A model generated the notes under the pieces. It saw only the letters and a list, made by a program, of their open reading frames with translations, was not told the DNA's origin and did no database searches. A stretch of DNA of 64,000 bases from Sphingomonas sp. 28-66-16 (GTDB lineage Bacteria; Pseudomonadota; Alphaproteobacteria; Sphingomonadales; Sphingomonadaceae), in the NCBI GenBank assembly GCA_002281485.1, contig NCGF01000009.1:1-64000 (forward strand). The letters run 5' to 3'. The translations under genes and the position numbers were made by a program. Of this stretch, positions 31,299 to 40,850 are shown piece by piece (position 1 is the stretch's first letter; each line of letters opens with the position of its first letter).

Positions 31299-33464
31299 TC
31301 AGAAGCTCATTTTCGCGTTCAGCCGGATATCGCGTCCCGGTAGAGGTGCGAAATCCTTGAGCAGGCTCGCATGCCGCCGACCCTCGCTTCCGAACAGATT
31401 GTTGGCGATCAGCCGTAGCTGCAATCCCTTAGCCCCCAGCGGCTTCCAGCCGAATTGAAGATTTACCGTGACGAAGCCGCGCGTCGGCGTCTCGAACGCA
31501 GATACGCGCGATTGGGGTGTGATCCATTCGATTTCGGCCCGGCTGGTCAGGCGATCGCCACCGACATCGGCCCCGGCGAGCAGGCGGAGTGGAGGGATTC
31601 GCGGCACCGGCGCGCCACCGGTGAGCGTCGCATGCGCATAATCGATCAACGCGTCGGCGGCAATTTTCCAGTCGCCGGCCTGCCCGACCTCGATATTCCC
31701 CTGGATCTCATAGCCATAATAAGCGGCGCCGCTCTCGAGAAACAGGAAAACGGGAAGACCGTCCCTGCTCGCACCATTTTCACGGGCGAAGATGATGTTC
31801 GGATAGCGCGTGTAATATCCGGTCGCCGAGGCCGACCATCCCGGCCCGCCACCGCGCAAAATTGCCTCTACGCCCCAGCTGCGCTCGAGCCCGAGCGCCG
31901 GATTGCCGATCAATTGTCCCTGCGTGCCGGGGTCGATGCCCTGGGTGAACAGCTCTTCGACGACCGGCGCCCGCTGCTGATAAAAGGCATTGAGCGCCAC
32001 CTTCCAATCGCGCGAGAGGCTGTAATTGGCGCCGGCCGCGATCGACACGGGATCGAACGAACGATCGATCGCCGGGTTGAACAGGATCGGATCGACCGAC
32101 GATCGGATCGCGACATGCTCGTAACGCACCGCGGCCTCGAGCCGCAGCGGCGCCAGATCGATCTCGCCAAGTGTGAACAGGCTGAGTTGGGTGGTCCGGG
32201 TCGGTGGCAGCAGCGGGGCGGGGCCGGTGACGGTGAAATCGCGCTGATAGAGTTGCGCGCCGAGCGTTGCCTTGAGCTGGCTCGTGCCGCCGACCACGGC
32301 CTCGAGCCTCGCCTCATAGGCGGTATTGAGGAAATTGGCGGTGATCGGCCCCCCGACGTTAACTTCATGATGCACATAGTCGGCCCAGCCGAAACGGGCC
32401 CGAACGGTGTCGATGACGCCCCCGGTATCGAATTCGAGGCGGAAATCGAGCCGCTGCTGATCAAGATCGATCCGGGTGTCGGGAACCGGCGTCGCCGGAT
32501 CGAACGAGAACCGCGTCGGCAGACCATAGACGCTCTCATAGTTGGCGAAAGACAGGCCGATATGGCCGTTGTCGTAGACCAAGGACGCGCCGGCGGCTGC
32601 CTCCCAAGTTTCGAAGCCACTGTTCGGCAGTCGCCCCTGCAAACCGGCCAGCCTGCGGATGGCGGGATCGGCCGACGCGGCAGCGTCGGCGCGCGGTCCC
32701 GGCGCCACGATGAACCCGCCCGTGGTGACGTCGTCGCCGATCAGATATTGGCCATCGGCGTGCAGAACCATGTGCGGTCCCGACGCGACGTCGATGCGCG
32801 CGCCGATACTCCCGTCGATGGCGGCGCTGTCGAAGCCGGCCCTTGCGACTCCTGCGACGCCGTCGGGCGGTCGGCGGCGGGGAATGCGCCCGCTCACGCT
32901 GTTGACGACGCCGCCGAGCGACCCGGCGGCGTAGAGGATCGAAACCGGGCCGCGCAGTAACTCGATCCGGTCGGCCACGAGCGGATTGAGCGCGACGGCA
33001 TGATCGGGGCTTGTGGTCGAGGCATCGAGCGTGCCGATTCCGTCGATCACCACGCGGGCGCGTTCGCCAGTGAAGCCCCGCAGCACTGGGCGCGCAGCGC
33101 TCGGCCCGAACGACGTTGACGAGGCACCGGGCAGATGGGCGAGCGTTTCGCCGATCGTTGCACTCAACCGGGTTTCGAGCTGGACACCGCTGAGCACGTT
33201 GCCCGAGGCGGTCTCGTTGGTCCGGCGGCGGAGGCGCACGCCGGTCACGACGATCTCGGGCGGCAGATCGGCCATCGGCATTATGCTGACGGCCTCGGTT
33301 GTCGTCATGCCGTCGACCATCTCGACCATCGCCGCATCCTGCGTGCGACCGTCGGGCTGGTGCTCGACGTCGACCGATGGCGCCGACTGCGCCAATAGTG
33401 GGGCGGCGCTCGTGCAGAGCGCCGCCCCGACAATGACCCGGACGATTGGGGTGGTTCGGATCAC
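31299..33464 (-). CDS. TonB-dependent outer-membrane receptor
   Basis: A 721-residue receptor. I chose GTG 33464, which has GGAG six bases upstream and gives a signal peptide ending SAAPLLAQ. A TonB-box-like PEIVVTGVRLRRR follows near residue 70, then the plug (VLRGFTGERARVVIDGIGTLDA in part, IELLRGPVSILYAAG) and a 22-strand barrel ending in an aromatic residue (LNAKMSF). Substrate is unknown; sequence is of the colicin I/ferric or vitamin receptor type. The next gene upstream on the same strand encodes a secreted protein and probably belongs to the same operon, 23 bases apart. Confidence 0.92.
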   Translation of the reverse strand: MIRTTPIVRVIVGAALCTSAAPLLAQSAPSVDVEHQPDGRTQDAAMVEMVDGMTTTEAVSIMPMADLPPEIVVTGVRLRRRTNETASGNVLSGVQLETRLSATIGETLAHLPGASSTSFGPSAARPVLRGFTGERARVVIDGIGTLDASTTSPDHAVALNPLVADRIELLRGPVSILYAAGSLGGVVNSVSGRIPRRRPPDGVAGVARAGFDSAAIDGSIGARIDVASGPHMVLHADGQYLIGDDVTTGGFIVAPGPRADAAASADPAIRRLAGLQGRLPNSGFETWEAAAGASLVYDNGHIGLSFANYESVYGLPTRFSFDPATPVPDTRIDLDQQRLDFRLEFDTGGVIDTVRARFGWADYVHHEVNVGGPITANFLNTAYEARLEAVVGGTSQLKATLGAQLYQRDFTVTGPAPLLPPTRTTQLSLFTLGEIDLAPLRLEAAVRYEHVAIRSSVDPILFNPAIDRSFDPVSIAAGANYSLSRDWKVALNAFYQQRAPVVEELFTQGIDPGTQGQLIGNPALGLERSWGVEAILRGGGPGWSASATGYYTRYPNIIFARENGASRDGLPVFLFLESGAAYYGYEIQGNIEVGQAGDWKIAADALIDYAHATLTGGAPVPRIPPLRLLAGADVGGDRLTSRAEIEWITPQSRVSAFETPTRGFVTVNLQFGWKPLGAKGLQLRLIANNLFGSEGRRHASLLKDFAPLPGRDIRLNAKMSF

Positions 33465-33487
33465 TGTCGCTCCAGCAAGCGCGTCGG

Positions 33488-34705
33488 TCAGTTGATGCGA
33501 TAGACCACGGGGCAGTTGACGATGAAGCCAACCGCGCGGAAATCCCCGCCATCGAGACTCTTGATCAGGCCGCGCGTCGACATCTCGGCCGCTTGGAGCG
33601 CACTGGTGAGGCGATAGCGATAGCCCTTCTGGATCGCCTCCGGCGTCCAAACCGCCGGGAACAGGCGCCACAACGGCGAATAATCGAGGTTGATCGTCGG
33701 GATGCCGCCAAGCACGTTGAGCGGACCTCCTTCGCCGCTCAGCGCGCTGTACAACCCCTGGCGGTGCGGATTGTCCGCCCCCATCGGGCCATTGACGACG
33801 ACGACGATCCGTTCGGCCGCCTCGCCGGGCGACGCGTCCTCGAGCATCGACGGCAGCCCGTTGAGTGCGGGCGTGTACGTCGCGTTTTCCAGCGTCGCGA
33901 CGAGCTTGTCGTTCGCCTCGGTCGACAGATACTGGATCGGCTTGTCGAAGGTGAAACCGAGCGTCATCTTGAGCGTCACGGTCTCGTCGCGCGGGCAGAT
34001 GGCGACGACCTTGTCATGTACCTTGTCATGATTGACGTTGCCGTCACACATCGTGTTGAGTTCGGCCTCCGGCGTCATCGATACGACGGGAGCGTTGAGC
34101 AGCACGCCGGTCGCGGCATTGGTGACTCGCACCAGCGGCGTGTAGCTGGCATCGCCAACCGAACCGGGCTGGAAGCTCTTGGGCGGGAAGGGGGCATCGG
34201 CCGGACCGGGCTCGATCGCCAGCCGGGGCGAAAAATCGACCACCCCTCCGGAGAAAGTGAACGAGCCGTCGCGCTCGATGGTCGCGGTGCGCGCGGCCAT
34301 GCTGGTTTCGCCATAGGACATCTTCGGCGCATAGTTGACACCGTGGAGTTCCGAGAGATGCTCGTCGGTCGTATCGGTAATGACGAACCACACCGGGCGA
34401 CCGTCCCTCAGCTTGCCCTTGCGCAGCGGCAGCGTCATCGTTCCCTTTTCCAGATCGATATGCGCTGATTTCATCAGCAGGACCGGGCCGAGAAATTCCG
34501 GCTTCACTTCCGAGGGAGAAGGCTGAGCGACGATCGTCCGCAGGTCCTTGTAGATCGATGCCGGTGCACGACGAATTTCGTCGAGCGGCCGGCCCTCCTT
34601 GCCGCGAACGACGACTTCGGCGTTCGACGGGGCGGCTGCCACCGTTGCCAACAGCGCGACGCCGCCCATCAGCAGCGCCCGTTTCTTCAGCTCAATGTTC
34701 GGCAT
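33488..34705 (-). CDS. Secreted protein of unknown function paired with a TonB receptor, 405 aa
   Basis: ATG 34705 has AAAGGGAG upstream and starts a signal peptide (MPNIELKKRALLMGGVALL...) cleaved near SNAE. The mature part is rich in beta-type sequence with motifs VWFVITDTTDEHLSELHGVNYAPK (partial) and VVVVNGPMGADNPHRQGLYSAL (partial), and two isolated cysteines (CDGN, CPRDE) plus one at the end, possibly a disulfide. I know no family. Its position 23 bases before the receptor gene suggests that it captures, carries or modifies the receptor's substrate. Confidence 0.7.
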   Translation of the reverse strand: MPNIELKKRALLMGGVALLATVAAAPSNAEVVVRGKEGRPLDEIRRAPASIYKDLRTIVAQPSPSEVKPEFLGPVLLMKSAHIDLEKGTMTLPLRKGKLRDGRPVWFVITDTTDEHLSELHGVNYAPKMSYGETSMAARTATIERDGSFTFSGGVVDFSPRLAIEPGPADAPFPPKSFQPGSVGDASYTPLVRVTNAATGVLLNAPVVSMTPEAELNTMCDGNVNHDKVHDKVVAICPRDETVTLKMTLGFTFDKPIQYLSTEANDKLVATLENATYTPALNGLPSMLEDASPGEAAERIVVVVNGPMGADNPHRQGLYSALSGEGGPLNVLGGIPTINLDYSPLWRLFPAVWTPEAIQKGYRYRLTSALQAAEMSTRGLIKSLDGGDFRAVGFIVNCPVVYRIN

Positions 34706-34943
34706 GTGCCACTCCCTTTGTTCGCAATCATGCGCGCGCCAGGACACCACGCGTCAGGTCGCCGCGTGACAGCAATCGATGAGAATGGGCGGACAGGCTT
34801 TCACGATGTCATGGGTTTTGCGAAAGCTTGCGGCGCGACAGCGAGGAATGAGGCCATCCCCGGAACGCGCGGGCTTGAGCAATAAGTCGATAGCGCCGCG
34901 CGGGGCATCGCCGTATGGAGGGCCCAACGGAGCGCGCGTCGCG

Positions 34944-35303
34944 ATGGCTTGGAAGCAACTCTCTTCGTGGTTCGTCAAGGAACGCAAGCCATTGCCCGAG
35001 CGGCCGATGCCGTTGACGATGGTCACGTTGCGCGGAATCGAGGGCGCCAACGCCGACGAAATCGCATTTTATGCCGAAGCCGAACTCGATGCGCTGGTCG
35101 GCTGGGCGCAATCTGGGCGCCTGGTGCTCGCGTTCGCGGCCGTCGAGCGAGATGAGATCAACCTGATGTGCAGCGACCCGATCGACCAGATGCGCCGCTG
35201 CATCGACGAATTGCCGCTGGTCGCAGCGGGGCTCGTCGAGGTGGATATGCGGGTCGTGCTGTCGCTCCGATTGAACGGGACCGGGCCTGCGTCGGTGCAT
35301 TGA
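34944..35303 (+). CDS. Small protein of ferredoxin-like (muconolactone-isomerase-like) fold
   Basis: From ATG 34944 the protein has 119 residues; the frame is open further upstream but the extra 55 residues look like spurious translation. The C-terminal ~85 residues (AFYAEAELDALVGWAQSGRL, in part, then LMCSDPIDQMRRCIDELPLV) resemble muconolactone isomerase/YCII-type dimeric alpha-beta barrels, which often act as small-molecule-binding or isomerase subunits. GGAG lies about 10 bases upstream. It is divergent from the secreted-protein gene and precedes an AraC-type regulator by 183 bases. Confidence 0.5.
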   Translation: MAWKQLSSWFVKERKPLPERPMPLTMVTLRGIEGANADEIAFYAEAELDALVGWAQSGRLVLAFAAVERDEINLMCSDPIDQMRRCIDELPLVAAGLVEVDMRVVLSLRLNGTGPASVH

Positions 35304-35486
35304 CGGCGCACCCGGTCGACCGAACCGCGCCGGGACTTCCCTGATCTTGCGCTTTTGTCGGACGCGCGACCGATTGTGCTCCCCGGTTTCGGACCGGTTC
35401 ATATAAATAGTCTCCGCCCTTCAGGGCCTTGGCTTGTCGCGCCGACGGCGCCCAGCGGCCGAGCACCTTAGGCGAGGATTGCGACG

Positions 35487-36395
35487 ATGCGCCAAGACCC
35501 ATCGGATCGTGCCGCCTGTCGGGCGTCGACCGGCATAGCGCGATACGACTCGATCAACTTCTCCCGCACGCCGATTGCCGATCTCGTCTCGCATCCGGCG
35601 AGCCGCCTGACCATGATCCGGCATCTCGGCGTTCAGGGCGACGGCATCGTTTCATCGACGAGCAGTCATGACGACGCCGCGTCGCTGCTGATCAATCTGA
35701 CGTCGCATGGGCGTTATCGCGGGCGGGTCGGCGGCGAACCGGTCGACAAGCCATTGCAACGCGGTCATGTGAGCTTCGTGCCGGCGGGCATCGATATCGA
35801 TATCGAATATCCGGCATCGCACAGCGCGCTGCTGTTATATGTTCCGCTGGACATCATCGCCGCGACCCTGCCGAAAGCCAGCGGCGCCAAGCCCGGCTCG
35901 ATCCACTGCGAGCGCAACGATCGCCTGGCGCAGCTGGTGTTCATGATCGAGAGCGAAATCCGCACGCCCGGCTTCGCGTCTGACCTGATGATCGATGGGC
36001 TGATGCGGGCGATCATGACGATCGTCGCGCGCCATCAATCGCCGACGCCCGATGGCCAGCGGCTCTATATGTCGCCCGCCAAGCTCAACCGCGTGATCGA
36101 ATATGTCGAAGCAAATCTCGACGGCGATATCGGACTCGACGACCTGGCAAGGATCGCTGGCCTTTCACCGTTTCATTTCTCGCGGGTCTTCAAGCTCGCG
36201 ACCGGCGAGACGCCCTATCATTTCCTCGGCTCGAGGCGGTTGAACCGCGCGCGCGCCTTGCTCGCGCGGGGAGAGATGCCGCTCGCCGAGCTGGCGCTCG
36301 CCTGCGGTTTTGCCAGTCAATCGCATTTCACGGCGGCCTTCACCAAGTCAATGGGCATCTCGCCGGGCCGATACCGCAAACAGCGGCTTGGTTGA
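35487..36395 (+). CDS. AraC-family transcriptional regulator
   Basis: A 302-residue regulator with an N-terminal ligand-binding domain of unclear type (about residues 1-190) and a C-terminal double helix-turn-helix (IGLDDLARIAGLSPFHFSRVF and PLAELALACGFASQSHFTAAF in part) ending SMGISPGRYRK. GAGG lies before ATG 35487. It directly precedes the outer-membrane protein gene at 36492 and is a plausible activator of it or of the small gene upstream. Ligand unknown. Confidence 0.93.
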   Translation: MRQDPSDRAACRASTGIARYDSINFSRTPIADLVSHPASRLTMIRHLGVQGDGIVSSTSSHDDAASLLINLTSHGRYRGRVGGEPVDKPLQRGHVSFVPAGIDIDIEYPASHSALLLYVPLDIIAATLPKASGAKPGSIHCERNDRLAQLVFMIESEIRTPGFASDLMIDGLMRAIMTIVARHQSPTPDGQRLYMSPAKLNRVIEYVEANLDGDIGLDDLARIAGLSPFHFSRVFKLATGETPYHFLGSRRLNRARALLARGEMPLAELALACGFASQSHFTAAFTKSMGISPGRYRKQRLG

Positions 36396-36491
36396 ACGCA
36401 CGACAGCAATTTGCCGATAAAGCGTCGGCGTTGCGAAATAAGCCTCGGCGCTTCCCCTTTACTGTCCGTCGGGCAAATAGGGAGTGATCCG

Positions 36492-37349
36492 ATGGCACAT
36501 CGCACGTTTCGTAAATCAGCAATCCTTGCCGCGTTGATTTCCGCGATCACCGCAGGCGACGCGGCATCTGCAAAGGAAACTTTGCCGGCGCCGGCGTGGA
36601 CGCCGCTCGATTTCGCCACTTTCAGCCAAGAGCTTGGCGCAACGTGGATCCCGGTGCCGAATGGCGACAGCGGGGCGCCCCGTCAGGGATGGCTCAACAC
36701 CGCCGACGGCTTTTTCACTCGCGAGGCGCATGTCGCGTACAGCTACACCGATGCCGGCCCCGGTGACGACGCCGAAGCAGCGCTTGTGCGCTTCAACTAT
36801 CCGTTGACGCGGCGGCTCTGGGCGGGAGTCGAAGTGCCCTTCTATCAGCGCGCCCGGGTCGGCAGTTACATCGGCGACATTCGCCTCAATACGCTGGTCA
36901 TGCTGGCTGAGACACGCAATGTCTCGATCAACGCGGGTGTCGGCTGGCGCATTCCGACCGGCGACACCCGGCTGGGGGGCGATGAGTTCACCGCCCAGCC
37001 ACAGATCAACCTCTGGACCGATGTCGGCCGTGGCTTCTCGATCAGGGGGCGGCTCGGTTACGAGTTTGGCAGCCGCGCCGTGCCGGATGCCTTCGTGCTC
37101 AACGCGACCATCGGCCAGACCGTGACGCCGCATGCGAAAGCTCCGTTCGGCGATCTGACCTGGTATGTCGCGGGCAATTATCGCGAAGCGACAACCGGCC
37201 TCGGCAACAGTTTCGTCTCGATTACACCGGGCTTGCGTACCCATGTCGGGGGCAACCTTTTTCTGCTCGCCGGCGTCGAATTTCCCGTGACCGACACGCG
37301 GCAATCCTTCAGCCAGCGTTATATCGTCCAGCTCGTTCAGGGCTTCTGA
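36492..37349 (+). CDS. Outer-membrane beta-barrel protein, 285 aa
   Basis: ATG 36492 has GGAG upstream and gives a signal peptide ending AGDAASAKE. The mature protein alternates amphipathic strands (VAYSYTDAGPGDD, LWAGVEVPFYQRARVG, VSINAGVGWRIPTGDTR) and ends in a terminal Phe (YIVQLVQGF), as expected for Bam-inserted barrels. It resembles the transporter-type family linked to phenol and hydrocarbon degradation pathways (MetA-pathway type). Substrate unknown. Its last 41 bases overlap the convergent AraC gene. The AraC protein upstream may regulate it. Confidence 0.75.
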   Translation: MAHRTFRKSAILAALISAITAGDAASAKETLPAPAWTPLDFATFSQELGATWIPVPNGDSGAPRQGWLNTADGFFTREAHVAYSYTDAGPGDDAEAALVRFNYPLTRRLWAGVEVPFYQRARVGSYIGDIRLNTLVMLAETRNVSINAGVGWRIPTGDTRLGGDEFTAQPQINLWTDVGRGFSIRGRLGYEFGSRAVPDAFVLNATIGQTVTPHAKAPFGDLTWYVAGNYREATTGLGNSFVSITPGLRTHVGGNLFLLAGVEFPVTDTRQSFSQRYIVQLVQGF

Positions 37350-38286
37350 CGGCCGGCGTGTCGAACGGCGACGCCGTAGCGGCGTTGCCAGCGTCGGCCC
37401 GCCCGCGAAAGATTGCCGGGGTCACACCGATCGTCTCGCGGAACCGCGTCGAGAATTGGGCGTGCGTCGCAAAACCCGTGTCGCGCGCGATCTGGGCGAT
37501 CGGTCGATCGCTCTCGCGCAACATCGCGGCTGCGGCCCTGATGCGCATCTGGAGCAGATAGGTGTAGGGCGGCACCCCACTCGCTTGGCGGAAAGCGCGC
37601 ACGAAATGATAGCGGCTGTAGCCGGCGACGCGCGCGAGATCGTCGAGCGATATCCGTTCTTGCAGATGCGCATCGATGAATTCGCGCACCCGGGCGATGG
37701 TGCGCGGCGTCAGGGTAATCCGACCCGACGTTCGAAACACGCCTCCCGATGCCGAGGTCGCCGCGAGGCGCAGCAGCAGCGCATCGAGATAATCGTCGGC
37801 CACCGCTGCCCAATCGGGATCGTACCGACTCGCGATCAGGAGATCGAACAGAGCAGCGACATGGCGATCGCTCTGCCCGACCGTCTCGGCCAGACCGACC
37901 GATGCCGGATCACGATCGAAGGCCTGCGAGACCACGTCGGCAAAGCGCTCCGGCGCGACAAACAAATGCGCGAAGGCGATCGGCCCTTCGGTGTCCCAGC
38001 GATAGATGCTGCCGCTTTCGATCGTGGTGAAGGCGTTGAGCGGCACATCGACGATGTGGCATCTCGACCCGGCAATACGCTTGACGCGTTTCGGGCCGCC
38101 GCGGTGCAGCACGATGAGGTGATGATCGAGCGCGGGTTGCCGCATCTTCGCGCTGGTGCCGGCCCAGCACTGCAGAAACGCGCGATCGAATCGCGCCGGA
38201 CCGCCGATGGTCTCGGCCGATGCTGCCCAGTCGCGCCAATCCTCGGGCTGCATGCCCGGACGCGTCGGCAAATGGCGCTGAGTCAT
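37309..38286 (-). CDS. AraC-family transcriptional regulator, convergent with OM protein
   Basis: A 325-residue regulator: N-terminal sensing domain (about 1-220; the start MTQRHLPTRPGMQPEDWRDW is partly conserved in the AraC-binding family) and C-terminal HTH pair (ISLDDLARVAGYSRYHFVRAF and PIAQIARDTGFATHAQFSTRF). It ends in a 30-residue tail that overlaps the end of the outer-membrane protein gene on the other strand by 41 bases. ATG 38286 has GGGGGAAA upstream; upstream in-frame Met codons give an unlikely extension. Possible targets are unknown. Confidence 0.9.
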   Translation of the reverse strand: MTQRHLPTRPGMQPEDWRDWAASAETIGGPARFDRAFLQCWAGTSAKMRQPALDHHLIVLHRGGPKRVKRIAGSRCHIVDVPLNAFTTIESGSIYRWDTEGPIAFAHLFVAPERFADVVSQAFDRDPASVGLAETVGQSDRHVAALFDLLIASRYDPDWAAVADDYLDALLLRLAATSASGGVFRTSGRITLTPRTIARVREFIDAHLQERISLDDLARVAGYSRYHFVRAFRQASGVPPYTYLLQMRIRAAAAMLRESDRPIAQIARDTGFATHAQFSTRFRETIGVTPAIFRGRADAGNAATASPFDTPAVRSPERAGRYNAG

Positions 38287-38538
38287 GCCGTTTCCCCCAA
38301 CCGCAACGGCAAAAGCATAACCAATATCGGCCGCCGAACAACGCGACGCCGCAATATCCGGTGCGACCGAACGGCAAACCGGTGCGCCATGGGCGTGGCC
38401 GGGCAATCCTTACGGCAGCGGCTGAACGCCCGTTCGATCGAGCAGGGTCGCAACCACATAACAAATCGGGGGTTGTAGCGTGGCGGCAGGATGATAGCTT
38501 GACGATGCGTTAAGCATATATGCCGGGAGCCGGGTCCG

Positions 38539-39033
38539 TTGAAGCGTTGCCCGAAATGCGGGGAGAATACCGGTAGCGACGCGACGAGCTGCCGGGTTTG
38601 CGGGCGAACCTTTGCCGTGGTCGGGACGCGCGACAAATTGCTCATCATCGGGGTTGCCGCGTTGCTGATGGGCGCTGGCTGGACGTTCGTTCCCGCCGAT
38701 TTCGGCAAGCGCCGGGACAACACCGATCCCGCCCCCAAGGCGCCGGGATTTGCCGCGCGAAATCGCTTCGCCGAAAACGTACCCGCTCTCCCAGAGCCTG
38801 CACGTCGTGATCTGTTCGGCGGGCTATTGGCCGCGTCGGGCGAAAAATGCAGCGAAGTCCGCAAGACTCAGTTCCTCGGCACGCGCGATGGCATGGCCTA
38901 TTGGAACGTCCGCTGCACCGGATCGGGAGACTGGTTCGTGCAGATCAAGAACGACTCGTCGGCGACGGTGGTCAGTTGCGCCGAACTGAAGAAGGTCAAT
39001 GGCCGTTGCTGGCGATCCATCGACCGCGAATGA
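38539..39033 (+). CDS. Zinc-ribbon membrane protein, 164 aa
   Basis: Start is TTG 38539 with GGGAG upstream, giving MKRCPKCGENTGSDATSCRVCGRTF: two CxxC knuckles forming a zinc ribbon (residues 4-23). A membrane helix follows (about 33-52, LLIIGVAALLMGAGWTFVP). The C-terminal half, probably outside the membrane, has three cysteines (KCSEV, RCTGS, SCAEL plus RCWRS) and a compact beta-type domain. Function unknown; zinc-ribbon plus anchor proteins are common in proteobacteria. Upstream lie 250 bases without a gene. Confidence 0.7.
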   Translation: MKRCPKCGENTGSDATSCRVCGRTFAVVGTRDKLLIIGVAALLMGAGWTFVPADFGKRRDNTDPAPKAPGFAARNRFAENVPALPEPARRDLFGGLLAASGEKCSEVRKTQFLGTRDGMAYWNVRCTGSGDWFVQIKNDSSATVVSCAELKKVNGRCWRSIDRE

Positions 39034-39126
39034 TCGGATGATAGCCCTGCGTCCGTCAGGCGCTGTGGCTGACGGCTGATGACACCCCGCCGGACCTATC
39101 CCGGCGCTGGATCGTTGGCGGTGGAT

Positions 39127-40713
39127 ATGAAACTTCCCTCCTCCTCCGCGACGTCGGCGGTGCGCTTCCTGGCACCCATGCTGGCTGTTTCGGCTGCGAA
39201 CGCTACTCCGGCCGTCGCTGTTTCGTCGACGCGGGCGGAATATGCTGCGCCGGCGCAGGAACAAATGCCGATTTCCGCAGACCAGTTGCGTACCGCCGCA
39301 ACCGATCAATCGACCCGGCAATTCTACGAGGGGAACGGATGGCGCCCGATATGGTCCGACAGCGCGGCAAAGGCGCTGCAACAGAGCCTGGCCGAACGCG
39401 ACCGCCATGGTCTCGACCGGCTCGACTTTCTCGACAGCCCGCTCCCGGCGGGCGGCGCTGCTCGGGAGGTCGCGCTAACGAGAGGGGCTTTGCGCTATGC
39501 GCGAGCGTTGGCGCATGGCGTCACCGATCCGGCCGACCTGCATGTGGTCCGCACCATACCGCGAGATCAATCCGATCCGGGCAAGCAGCTTGTGACGGCG
39601 ATCGCGGCGGGGAAGCTGGGCGTGTGGCTCACGAGCCTTGCGCCGCAGGATGCGGACTATGCCCGGCTGTCGCAGGCGTATCTTGTCGCGCGGCACGAAA
39701 CCGGCTCGATCGACGAGGCAGAAATCGGCGCCGGCGTGATCCGTGTAGGCGATACCGACAGCCGCGTGCGCGCCATCGTCGAGCAACTCGTCGGTGGCGA
39801 ATATCTCGCCAAACTCCAGGCCAATGCCGTGCCGGAGGTGCCACCGGCTGCGCCAACCGGCCCCGAGCGCTATACGCAAGACATCGCCGACGCCGTCGCG
39901 CGCCTGCAGCGAGACTATGGCATTGCCGCAGACGGCATCATCGGCCCCGATACGCTCGAAGTGCTCAACCTGCGACCCGGCGACAGAGCACGGACGCTGG
40001 CGGTGGCACTCGAACGACTTCGCTGGCTCACGCGCGCACCACCGGCGACGCGGATCGACGTGAACACCGCGTCCGCGTTGCTCTTCTACTATCGCGACGG
40101 CAAGCTGGTGGACAGCCGCCGGGTTATCGTCGGCCAACCTGGCAAGGAAACGCCCCAACTGCGCGCGCCGATGTTCCGGCTCGTCGCCAATCCGACCTGG
40201 ACGATCCCCAAATCCATCCAGCACGGCGAAATGGCCCGGGTCAGCGCCGCCTATCTGCGACGGAACCGGATGATCCGACGAAACGGCTGGATCATCCAGA
40301 AATCGGGGCCGGGCAACGCCCTGGGCCTCGTCAAGTTCGACATGAAGGACAAATATGCGATCTACCTGCACGACACGTCGGCGCCATCGCTGTTCGAACG
40401 CAGCGAACGTCATCTAAGTCACGGCTGTGTGCGGGTGGCCGATGCGTCGGGATTCGCCCAGCTGATTGCCGAGGATCAGGGAATCGCCGACCAATGGGCT
40501 CAAGCGCGCGCGTCTGGCAGCCAGAAGTTCGTCCCGCTGCCGCATCAGATTCCCGTGCGCTTGCTCTATCACAACGCGTTCGTGGACGGGCAGGGCGCTG
40601 TCGCCTATCGCACTGATCCCTATGGTTGGAACGCGCCAATCGCGAAGGCGCTCGGATTCGGCAAGGTCTCGAATGTGCGGGTGCGCGCCGGGGCCGGCGA
40701 TATCAGCCCGTGA
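39127..40713 (+). CDS. L,D-transpeptidase of the YcbB/LdtD type
   Basis: Makes 3-3 cross-links or attaches proteins to peptidoglycan. The 528-residue exported protein has a signal-like N terminus, a scaffold domain (QFYEGNGWRPIWSD, family 'L,D-TPase scaffold'), a peptidoglycan-binding repeat (VARLQRDYGIAADGIIGPDTL, in part) near residues 255-290, and a YkuD catalytic domain with VNPTWTIPKSI-like strand and active-site C434 in HLSHGCVRV. ATG 39127 was chosen for the signal peptide; ATG 39079 would add 16 residues. Stand-alone, followed by tamA. Confidence 0.92.
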   Translation: MKLPSSSATSAVRFLAPMLAVSAANATPAVAVSSTRAEYAAPAQEQMPISADQLRTAATDQSTRQFYEGNGWRPIWSDSAAKALQQSLAERDRHGLDRLDFLDSPLPAGGAAREVALTRGALRYARALAHGVTDPADLHVVRTIPRDQSDPGKQLVTAIAAGKLGVWLTSLAPQDADYARLSQAYLVARHETGSIDEAEIGAGVIRVGDTDSRVRAIVEQLVGGEYLAKLQANAVPEVPPAAPTGPERYTQDIADAVARLQRDYGIAADGIIGPDTLEVLNLRPGDRARTLAVALERLRWLTRAPPATRIDVNTASALLFYYRDGKLVDSRRVIVGQPGKETPQLRAPMFRLVANPTWTIPKSIQHGEMARVSAAYLRRNRMIRRNGWIIQKSGPGNALGLVKFDMKDKYAIYLHDTSAPSLFERSERHLSHGCVRVADASGFAQLIAEDQGIADQWAQARASGSQKFVPLPHQIPVRLLYHNAFVDGQGAVAYRTDPYGWNAPIAKALGFGKVSNVRVRAGAGDISP

Positions 40714-40850
40714 GCGACGAAATCGCGGTCAAATGGCGGCGGGTGGGTTGCCGGCCCCGTCGGTCGGGCACACGGCGGCGCTGATCGCGGAGCGGGAACT
40801 TTGTCGAAGATGCCGGGTTGGGCAGACCGGGACGTCAGGGAAGCGGGCGA

